Below, piece by piece: positions 1-10,700 of a DNA stretch of 64,000 nucleotides. Source of the stretch: Sphaerolaimus hirsutus. Its lineage: Eukaryota; Nematoda; Chromadorea; Monhysterida; Sphaerolaimidae. Below the pieces are notes generated by a model. It worked only from the letters and a program-made list of their open reading frames with translations. It made no database searches and had not been told where the DNA came from. Within the stretch, counting starts at the first letter, position 1. Every line of letters begins with the position of its first letter. Position numbers and translations under genes: made by a program. The stretch is taken from positions 186,001-250,000 of the forward strand of contig OZ038459.1 in NCBI GenBank assembly GCA_964036195.1, written 5' to 3'.

Positions 1-570
1 TAATATTTTTCGGCACAAATTTATATATTTAGCGATAAAGACAAACGGAAACTGAGGGCAAATATGCACATCAATGGGTTTTAATTTGTGTGAGTGAATA
101 GCCTTTTATACCATGCACCTTTAACGTGTTGGCATGCGTGGATTGGCTGCGTGCAGCTGGTTCCTGCGCCAGGCTGGATCAGCGGTGATTCCACTGCAAA
201 TGCAATCTGCAGTCCACTGTTCTGAGTCTACCTAACCTACTTGCAATCTGCCGTTGTTTTTCAGTTTTCATGGTCATTTTGATTTGATGAGTTTCAAAAT
301 ACCGGTATTACGTAGAATCAACCTCCTTGTATTACCCCCCTCCTCAAAATACCGGTATCACCTCTAATTACCACCAGCCTTGATAAATCCAAGTGGGGAT
401 AGATAAACGACATGACAGAGACAGTGTTTTTGTGTGAATTTGCTAATGCCTTCACGCAACACCAATTTTAGTAACAGGGCGACAGGGATACGCACCAAGT
501 GCACCGGCGGGAGGCCATCATGCGACGCGACTTCGCCACACAAACCTGTTATTGCTGTAAGTACAGGGTG

Positions 571-1076
571 TGGCAATTTAGACGGACCCCATAAAGTTTT
601 GAATAACTTGTCACTGGGTAGTCGGATTAACGTGAAAGGAGCCCTGAAAAGATGGCTGCGATAGCTCCACTCGTTCTCAAGTTATTTATGCAAACACAAA
701 ATTTTTTGCTTTACTGCCACCTTGCTTTACAACCAATTACGCAAGCGTCTGCCGATTTCCTCATCGGGTAAGGCAAATTAGTGGCGCGCGCGAACGTATT
801 TTGGCATGCCGCTGCGAAAAAAAACTGAAAAAACAATCCCAATCCCGATCCGGGTCCCGAAAAGTGGATCCCGTTTGAAACCTTTCACGGGGTGGTGGTA
901 AAGTGACAATTACGCGTTTGCATGAATAACTTGAGAACGAGTGGAGCTATCGCAGCCATATTTTCAGGGATCCTTTCCCATTTAGTTGTTAATGTTGAAC
1001 TCAAATTTGACGATAATCCGACCACCCAGTGACAAGTTATTCGAAATCTAGAGCGCAGATCTAAATTGCCGCACAC
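571..1076. repeat. Foldback (inverted-repeat) element
   Basis: The left arm (about 571-725) and right arm (about 905-1076) are imperfect reverse complements. The left arm begins TGTGGCAATTTAG and the right arm ends CTAAATTGCCGCACA. Both arms share the stretch reading GATGGCTGCGATAGCTCC on one strand. The centre holds a fragment of the GATCCC-type hAT family (830-890). No coding potential was seen. Confidence 0.65.
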
Positions 1077-1185
1077 TGTGATGAATAAATCGACAATTGA
1101 TATGCGGCGCCTATGGAAACAGAAAAAAACGTTGAAATGTCATCCACGGCGTAAGAGGCTGACTTCGACACATTCGTTTTTATTA

Positions 1186-1600
1186 CTGTATTTCTTCGAA
1201 ATATCCCCCTCGAAATACCCCCTCAAAATTTACACAATTGATTTATAAACCCCCTTGAAATACCAACCCCCCCCAATTTAGTGTATAGAAAACGTAATGC
1301 AGTTTGTGATCTGGGAAACACAGAACACATGTTGAAAACAATGACTGTGTTGTGTTAGAACAGGGTTTGTACCATCTACGTACTTATATAAGTCTGTAGA
1401 GTCTCATAAATGGCAGTGTTTGTTGCATTCTTTGACATCTGTGTTACTTACAAACAACAATTTAGGACTGCGATTTCCAAAAAATTTCTGGCAAAATAAT
1501 AACCAATCCTCGAAACACCCGCCCTCGTTTACCCCCCCCCCAAGTTTCCACTGAAAAAAATTAACCCCGGGGGGGGGGGGGTTAATTCAAGGAAAGACAG
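1186..1600 (+). mobile_element. CCGTATTTCCTCGAAATAC-type MITE, diverged copy
   Basis: Degenerate copy of the 400-450 bp MITE best seen at 58933-59376. It keeps the CTCGAAATACCCCC words at the left, the internal stretch with AACACA..GTTAAAACAATG and TTATAAATGGC, and a C/G-run right end. The ends are decayed, so the borders are approximate. From 1600 to 2480 I see AT-rich sequence, including an ATTCAAAAATTTGAA-type array at 1850-2010, and no gene. Confidence 0.6.
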
Positions 1601-2499
1601 TATTTGATGCCAATTTTTTTTATACTGTGCTGATATTTTATTTGACGCCAATTTTTCAAATTGTTGTTTTTATTGCCTTTGATGTGTTGCTGATTTAAAT
1701 GTGTCAATGTGTGAATCAAATGAAGAAGCAGCACACTGGTTTGCATAACTCCTTACACCATTTTACATGCTAATTTATGATATATTAAAGGTTATAACAA
1801 CTGAGCAGAACATGAAGACAGTCCAAATTCTGTGTTTAAAGCTTCAGATTCAATATTTTTCCAAAAATATTCGAAAATTATTTGAAAAAATTCAAAAACT
1901 TGCCAAAAAAGATTCAAAAAATCGAAATTTGAAAATTAAATTCAATATTCAAAAATTATTTTGATGAAAAATTCAAAAATTTGAAAATTCATTTCAGATA
2001 AAAACTTAAAAATTTAAATACTTTTTTTCGACTGTTTGCCATCATTATCTGCACTCGCATTGATTTCGCATCATGTTCAAAATCATCTGCCATCCGTTGG
2101 CAGACAAATATCAACCTGGCATGGTGCGCATTTTTGAATATATGAACAAAACGAAATGTTGGCACTGTGCCAGCTCAGGACTGAACGCATAAAGTGAAAT
2201 GTAAAAAAGCAAGAAAAAATCGCAAAAAGCACTGCGTTTACGGTTCACAATATATTGGCTATATACGCAGAAGGGGGGTCATATTTATACTGTGTTGGGT
2301 TGACATAATTACACACCCTATGTATGAGTTTCAACCCTCAGTGACCCATATTTGATGTTTCGTTCACCATTGAACCAAAAAAATCAAATGGATAAAGACA
2401 TTTTTTCCAGGAGTGTATGTGTAGCTGCAATGCTAATTATTAGCAGTGATAAATACACCATGAACGTTGCATACATGAAGTACATCATTCTGGAGGTGG

Positions 2500-2593
2500 G
2501 TAGTTCGAGGTGGGTTTAAAATTTCCCCAGCCCATTTTGAGGGGGTGGTAATTCAAGGGGGTTTATTCAAGGGGGGGATAATTCGAGGTAATA
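2500..2593 (-). mobile_element. CCGTATT-type MITE fragment
   Basis: Only one end of the C-rich MITE family, in reverse orientation: GGGGGTGGTAATTCAAGGGGG words ending ATTCGAGGTAATACTG. It is truncated. The following 600 bases (2600-3200) contain no recognisable feature. Confidence 0.5.
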
Positions 2594-3228
2594 CTGTTGT
2601 GATGAAGCCACCGAAATCAGCGTCTTCTACCACCGAATCCAGCAACTCCAAGACCGTAGTGAGAAACGGCCTTTAGAGTGGTTTGATTTCCCGTTGTAGC
2701 CGAACGTCCAGTTGTCGACAGCCAAGTTGAGTTTATTTTGTAGTTGCGTGTTGAAAAGGGGTTTCGAGATTGTTTCAGGTACTTTATTTGATCATATACA
2801 GCCAAATACAAAAGCGCAACGCCTAGCAAGCTTCCTAGTCGAAGTTTCTATCACTAGCTTATTTTCTGGGTCGAGACTGGGGTCAGAAGACTGAAGTAAA
2901 AACTTCCAAAGTAGCTAAGACACGGAAATTATGTATAAAACATGAATACAGTAATTTCCTAAATTCAAATGCACAAATAAAGCATAAATGCAATAATAAA
3001 ATATATTTAGCCGAAACAGTTGGCTTATTCTACGCGTGCATACATTCAAACAATTATGGTAAAGAAATACCAGGTACAAATTGGGCTAATGGAAAAACTA
3101 TTAATCTTGAGAGGCGCGAAGTTGGCAAACTCAGCCGATTTACTAATTTGCTTCAATTTGTCAGAAAACATTGACACACATTGGAACTAATATAATAGGG
3201 TTTGGAAATTGTAAATAGTGGTGCAAAT

Positions 3229-3820
3229 GAGGCATCTAGTTCCGAATGTCGGTAAAGACCAAAGTGTAAAAAAATGAGTTAAGTGCGGATCTGTGATAAG
3301 TGCACTTATTTCTTCATGATAGCAAAAGATTTTTTTCAATATCTTATACCGTTCCCAAGATATATATATGCCGATTTTTAGAAAAAAACAAAAAAAATCA
3401 TCCAAAACAGGGTATCTCCACCCTCAAATTGGAAAAAATTCACTCGAAACAGGGTATCTCCAAAAAGAGCCACCAAAAATTTCACTCGAAACAGGGTATC
3501 TCCACCAACGGAAAAAATCATCCGAATTACGGTATAGATTTGACGCAAACAGTCCAAATTCCCATACAAAACAGAAAAAATCATCCGAATTACGGTATAG
3601 AATTCCAAACCAGTTTTTGAAAAAAATCATCCGAAAATCATCCGAAACAGGGTATCTCCAAAAAAATCTTTGTCGGAAACAGGGTATCTCCAAAAAGTCT
3701 TTGTCCGAAACAGGGTATCTCCACTGCTCTCAGGTAAGAAATTTGCTCTCAAGTGGGGCAATGGGCCAGCAGAACGGCAGCACACATTCGGAGATACCGA
3801 CATTCGGAACTAGATGCCTC
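3229..3820. mobile_element. Inverted-terminal-repeat element with internal GGGTATCTCCA array
   Basis: The left end GAGGCATCTAGTTCCGAATG is exactly repeated, inverted, at the right end (3795-3820). Between them lie at least six copies of a short word of the form CGAAACAGGGTATCTCCA, separated by A-rich spacers, and a related word CCGAATTACGGTATAG. A 6-bp direct repeat CAAATG flanks both ends. Reading frames across the array are a by-product of the repeat. I do not recognise the superfamily. Confidence 0.7.
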
Positions 3821-4706
3821 AAATGTTCCTAATGACGTAAATAGAGTAGGGTATATTCAATACAATAATAATAATCACTTCCTGGAAACGTATGTTAAAT
3901 AACTGGTAAACTAGGACTTATTTGAGGTAAATGGGTGTCTTTATTGAGCAGGGTTTATAATATAACTGTGATATAATTTGAGCAGGGTATTTACTATAAA
4001 TGTCAAAGTAAATATAAATACAAAGTAGTGAACAGGGTTATAATAATTGTGCCTATGCGAAGGGCTTGTTTATCTACGTACAGTAAATGCTAGTCACCCA
4101 CAGGGCACCATTTCTCTATTAGGACGCTGGCCTAAGTAAGTACGTAGCACATAAATATTTACAAGATTTGAGTTTATCAACTTGTAAGTAAACCATGTAA
4201 ATGTATATATAATAATGATCAGAAAATTACGGCGAGTTGAATGAGCCTAATTTCATGTTAATACACCTAATAATAACTTATTTGACCTTTTAACCTAAAT
4301 ATTCCACATAAACATCTCAACAACTTATAATACACTTTCTTAATTGAATATTTTCCATGGATAAATAATATAGTGCAGGAAATATAATTTGCGTGGTAAA
4401 TTAATATAGTGCATGAAATGTAAAATAGTGCAAATAGCTAAATGGACAAATATGAGCCTAATTATCAAATCTCTGTATTTCTTTATCCATCCATTTTTGC
4501 CATGGTCAGCACAACTGCAATATGATCAGATAATAGCATTTCTGCAGATAATGGGCCTGTTAAATGCTGGTAGATCAAAAGAATTTTAGAAACTATAGAA
4601 TTATAGAACAATAAAAATATAATAGAATAGAAGGAAACAATGTAAAGTTAAGAACATTATATTTTAAGAACATTTAAAAATGCAATCTGTCACCCAGTTG
4701 CCACAG

Positions 4707-4714
4707 TATAAAAT
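4707..4714 (+). promoter_or_regulatory. TATA box of the ShKT gene
   Basis: TATAAAAT lies 79 bases upstream of the ATG at 4793. This places a start site near 4737 and gives a 5' leader of roughly 55 bases. No initiator element is obvious. The preceding 800 bases are AT-rich with no repeat or gene that I recognise. Confidence 0.55.
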
Positions 4715-4792
4715 ACCAGTGAAAGCATAAACCGTTTTATTCTGACCTTCATGATAGAGATTCATATTAGTCGGACAATTAGAAATTCAAAA

Positions 4793-7700
4793 ATGATTAT
4801 GCAAATTCTTTGCATCCTGTTTGCATTGGCGAGCGTGCAGGGTTCCTTCTGCGACAAGCTGCCCACGAAACATTTCAGCCCCTTCTCCCAGGTGAACTAG
4901 CGCCAACCAGTGATACAAAGGCACCAGAGCACCGGTGCCCAGGTGCTGGTCACCGAAGGGCACCAGCACCACGCTGGTGCGGTGCACTTTGCTGTTTTCA
5001 GAGGTGCCCCGCTGGTGCCGGTATGTGCCATTTTTTCAGAATAGCACCAGTGTCAGTGCGGTGCTGTGCCATTTTTTGAGGGTGGTTTTTGGGTTTTAGC
5101 ACCAGGCAGAAGTAAAAGGCACCTTGAAAGGCAACAGCCAAGTCTTCATGAAATTGCCTTCGGAAGACGGAAATGGAAAACAAAAAAATGGAAATATGAC
5201 ACCCTAGTGCCAGGTGCCCTTTCTAAGGAATGGCAGAGGTGCCAGTGCGGTACGGTGCTATATTTCCAAGCGCCTTTAACATCACTAGCGCCGACGTGCG
5301 TGTCATTTCAAATGTGTCACGGATGTGGCTGAACATGCTGCCACCTCCATACAATGTAAATGCAAAATAAACACCTTCCCGGTCACGTCCGGCACCATAT
5401 TTTTGATCTTACTTGTGACTAGTGATGGAATGGCGCCATGGCGCTGGCGCCATTTGAGGGCGCCAACGGGCGCCGCGCCGTGGCGCCATTGGCGCTTGGC
5501 GCCCTTTTTCTGTGGCGCCCTTGGCGCCTGGCGCCGACATTCTGAAAGGCGCCATGGCGCCCTTGGCGCTTGGCGCCCTTTTTCCGTGGCGCCCTTGGCG
5601 CCTGGCGCCCTGCTTTAAAAGGGCGCCAAAAAGGCGCCATCAGGGTTTCAAAGTGAGTGCTGTGTAAATGAAAAAAATAATGAAAAATGCATCTGTGGAT
5701 GATCTAAATTCGTCAGAAAAAAGGACGAAGTGGTGTGAGTTCGTGGAAATCATATGTCCAACGTTTCATCAGATGTGTCTGACGGATCAGAAGACAAGAA
5801 TGATGGACCGTCGAACTTGAAAAATTATAAAAAAAGGATTCAAATCGTTGCAATTCCGGTTTTGTCCATTTCAGGGAAATATTGATTGGAAAAGCCTATT
5901 TGAAGTGTATGGATTGTTATCAAATGAGAAATGTTTGAATTCGTCATGTGGATTTTATTGAAAAATTTTTTGTTGCCAGATGTGTTTTTGCTCATTACAT
6001 CCTGAATGCGTGTACCACGGTGCTGTAGCAACATTTTAGCACAAGCAGGGGGTTGTAGGCACTTATTTTTCCTGGCGCCCTTGGCGCCTGGCGCCCTATT
6101 TTCCAAATGGCGCCATGGCGCCCTTGGCGCTTGGCGCCCTCTATCCGTGGCGCCCCTGGCGCCTGGCGCCCACTTTCCGAATGGCGCCATGGCGCCCTTG
6201 GCGCCTGGCGCCCTTTTTCTGCGGCGCCCTTGGCGCTTGGCGCTCACTTTCCGAATGGCGCCATGGCGCCCTTGGCGCCTGGCGCCATTTTTTCTGGCGC
6301 TTTTCCATCACTACTTGTGACACCGTATCTCTAGTTCTAATGCGTGCCAGAAGCTGAAACTTAGCGGAGGTATTGGCGCAACCCCCCTCTACTTCGCATG
6401 AATTTGGGGGGTCACGGCGACCCCTCTCAAGGTGGGTCGCCCTTACTGCAACTTTTTTTAGGCTTTTATGGTGTCCCACAGCAGATCGGCACCTGCTGAT
6501 TTCTGAGCTGCGGGAGGGGTATAAATCTAAAATTTTGGGGATGTGTTACCAACACCACTCCCCAATAGATGGATGACAAAAAATTAACTTTTTGGAACAT
6601 TTTCATTAGATACTTGAAGAGATGGTTTACGATACTTTAAAGGGAACAGTTTGATGTTTAAAGTTATGTAAAGAACCATACCTCTAAAATGCATGCATTG
6701 CAAAATTTACTTGGGGGGAATTTCAAAGTGTAAATTTTGTAAATTTTTGTTCCTGCAATGATGTCATTATGATGTCATAAAATTCACCCTACGTAAAATT
6801 TTGCAATGCAGGCATTTTAGAGTATGGTTCTTTACATAACTTAGACATCAAACTGTTCCCTTTAAAGTATCGTAAACCATCTCTTCATGTGTCTAATAAA
6901 AAAATTCCAAAAAGTAAATTTTTTGTCATCCATCTATTGGGGAGTGGTGTTTTTTTAGAGAATAAGGGAATTTTTGAGAAATTTTTTTACATTAATCTCA
7001 CATTATTGAATAGTGTATAGTAGGGGAGTGGTGTTGGTAACACAAACCCAAAATTTTGGATTAATACCCCTCCCACAGCTCAGAAATCAGCGGGTGCCGG
7101 ACCTGCTGTGGGACACCAAAAAAGCCAAAAAAATTTTTCGCACTTAGGGCGACCCACCCTGGGAGGGGTCGCTGCAACCCCCCCATTTCATGCGAAGTAG
7201 AAGGGGGGTTGCGCCAATATCCCCACAAGTTTCAGCCTCTGGGCGCCCAAGAACTGGGGACAGGATGTTTAAGCAGTATAATCAAAAAATGGGTGCCGGA
7301 CCTGACCGGGAAGGTGTTTATCATATAAAATGTCAAAATCATGTTAATGGCAAATGCGCTGCGGTTGCTTAAAAAGCGGTTTTCCAAATGAACAGCCGTT
7401 TAATCACAGGACATGGTCAAGAACTGCGTGGTGTGCGGCTCGGCACCAGTGTGTAGCGGACTGCATTGCCCAGACGACTATCCATACAAAGTTTGCAATA
7501 CATGCGGTAAATGAGTTCTGCACATGTCCCTCTCTTGCACCAGAGATGTTCAAAGTACTTAAGTGGCGTTTACAGGACCATGACAAAATATTGTGTGATG
7601 ACTAACGATGGCAAAAAAAAGATTCAAAAATTCGAAAACATTATTGAATTTTTGAATTTTTTTTGGTATTTGCGAATTTTTATTTCACCCCTGCAAAAAA

Positions 7701-10700
7701 ACACTTAAAATCGTTTTTTTAAATTCGAAAATAGTTTTCAATTTTTGGGAATTCAAGGCCACTAAATACATTCTTAAGTTGAACCTGCTAAATTAATTGA
7801 CAATTGAAATGTGGTGTGTCTGAAAATATCTAAAGTAATGAAAAAAATGTTAAAAAACATTGAAATGGCGTCCGCCACGTAGTCGGCCACCGACACATCA
7901 GTTGAGTGAACTGAGCTATACTGGCTGCAGCGCAAAGTATGGGCAAAATCCCACCATAATCTAATGAATAAAATCTTATGATAAATTTTGTGATTACCAT
8001 AAACATTTCCCTGAAACTACTTGCCCTCCCACATTCTAGACAAATACCCAGCCCACAAATACCCAGCCCACAAATACCCAGCCCGTTACACATCTGACCC
8101 CAGGTCTAGAGTTACCAAAATTGAACAACAACGAAATTCATTTGATCAAACAGGAATGTAACGAAATTGGTGAACCAGGCTTAATACAAGTTGCACAGAG
8201 TTGTCTGAGTGTCCTTCGGCACCATTTTCGTCGTTTTACAGCATGTTTGGCAACGGTTGTTTAAAACGATTTCATGTGTTTTGGCATGCAGCCAGCTGTG
8301 TCTTATATTAGAGGTATACCTGATATTAGAGGTATGCCTTATATTTATTTCAGCACGTTCAAAAAGGCCAAAAGGTATACCGTATTACCTCGAAATACCC
8401 CCATGGGGGTATTTCGAGGTAATACGGTAAGCTCATTTATGCACTCAGAAAAGCGATTTTCAATCATTAATGTGCAAAGAGAGGTTCTGGAGAAAATCTC
8501 TCACGCGTATTACACGTGCAGTTATAAGATCTATATGAGTTGCATCTAGTGATGGAATGGCGCCATGGCGCTGGCGCTATTTGAGGGCGCCAAAAAGCGC
8601 AGCACCATGGCGCCCTTGGCGCTTGGCGCCCTTTTTCCGTGGCGCCCTTGGCGCCTGGCGCCCTGCCCTAAATGGGCGCCAAAATGGCGCCAGCAGGATT
8701 ACTAGGTAAGTGCTATGTAAACGTAAAAAAATAAAAAAGCGTGTCTGTGGATGATTCGAAATTCGCTGGAAAAGTGGACGAAGTTGTACGAGTAGATGGA
8801 AAGATTACGTCCAACATTCATCAGACATATCTGACAAATCAGAAGCTGAGAATGATGGACCGGTGAAACTTAGAGTCTCGTAAATCAACGGATCAAATCG
8901 TCATAATTTTGTTTTTGTCCATTTCAAAAATACTCCGTTGGAAAAATCTATTGGAAGTGAATGCATTTTTTTGAAATGACAGTTTTCAGTGTGTTTATAT
9001 TGAATGTCATGTATGAGTATGACATTATGCAGAAAAAATCAGTGCTAGTCTTGTTGATTTTGTGCTTACATCCTGGGGAACGTGAATAAGGAAGTGAATG
9101 TGTGCTCCACGGTGGTGGAGAAACATTTTTGGTAACACAGGGTATTGTACACAGTGATTTATACTGGCGCCCTTGGCGCCTGGCGCCACTTTACGAATGG
9201 CGCCTGGCGCCCTTTTCCTGTGGTGCCCATTTTCCGTATGGCGCCATGGCGCCATTGGCGCCTGGCGCCCTTTTTTCTGGCACTTTTCCATCACTAGATG
9301 TATCCATTTATCTAGTATGAGTGATTTTCGCAGTGATTTTTTTCTTGAATTTGGAAAATATAAAGAAATATCACTCAGAATNNNNNNNNNNNNNNNNNNN
9401 NNNNNNNNNNNNNNNNNNNNNNNNNNNNNNNNNNNNNNNNNNNNNNNNNNNNNNNNNNNNNNNNNNNNNNNNNNNNNNNNNNNNNNNNNNNNNNNNNNNN
9501 NNNNNNNNNNNNNNNNNNNNNNNNNNNNNNNNNNNNNNNNNNNNNNNNNNNNNNNNNNNNNNNNNNNNNNNNNNNNNNNNNGATTTTTAACGCTTCATTT
9601 AATACCCACCGGCTTTCGATAGATATTTTTTGGCCTGCCTAATTTATTATGCGAAAATAGATAACTAAAATGACATCCCCATCGTAGATAATTAGTTAAG
9701 TTATCCCTCGCGAACACACTTTTCGAATGGGGTCTACCATCGAATATATTTAATTTTAAATTAACACGCGACTTTTCACCGCAGGATGATGATGATGAAC
9801 AGCAAGGTGAGTCATGAAATAGCACAAAAAAATCGAAAATTCTAAGTTATAATTCCAATTTCTGAGAAGCAACTACAGCGCGTTTTAGTGACTGCCAACC
9901 TTCAAAACCAAACGGTAAAAATTAAGCTAATACGCTAACAAAACTAGGTAAAACTTTGTGTCATTAAAAAATGCGCTACGAATAGTTCTACTTCTAACTT
10001 GCTTTTTCCAGCTGTACCGCATCATAAAAATGGTACAAATGATGTTGCCAACATCCTGACTACATTTCTAGACAAAACTAACTAGACAATTTCTAGACTC
10101 AATTTCCTATATTGACATTCAACATATCCAAATTTCAATCCCATTTTCCAAAAAAAAATTTCAGACGACAGCAACATCAAGGATTTTCACTCATTCTGCT
10201 GCAAATGGGCAAAGGATGGAGAATGCGAAAAAAATCCAAAATTCATGTGTCCAGTTTGTCAAAAAGTATGCGGCACTGCCGGATGCACATGTAAGTGAAT
10301 TTTTTTGGGATGTGTTTTGCAGATTTAACTAGGGTTCAAACGGGATCCCGATCCCGAATCCCAAGAAATTTCGGGATTTTCAGTCCCGATCCCGATCCCG
10401 AAACATTTTGAAACCCAATCCCGATCCCGAAAACTTTTCCCTAATCCCGATCCCGGGGAATTTGCCATAAGACCTTTTTTGCACCGAGAAAGATGTACAG
10501 AAACATGCAGTGAAGTATCTTTTACCAGGGACGTATCCAGGATTTTTGAGCGGGGGGGGCTGCTTGTTTACGGAGGCCGGCGAGGGGGGGGGCTCAGCCC
10601 CCCCCCCCCCTAAAATTTTAGGTACATAGTGGCGGAATGACGTCATGGCGCTGGCGCCATTAGTAGGCGCCACGCCATGGCGCCATTGGCGTTGGCGTCA

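Noticed and set aside
5430-6310. CRISPR-like or coding repeat in the GGCGCC arrays
   Set aside because: Spacing is irregular, units are 6 bases, and the long open frames (Ala/Pro/Trp/Arg-rich on both strands) arise because GGCGCC lacks stops. The borders are clearly transposon ends.
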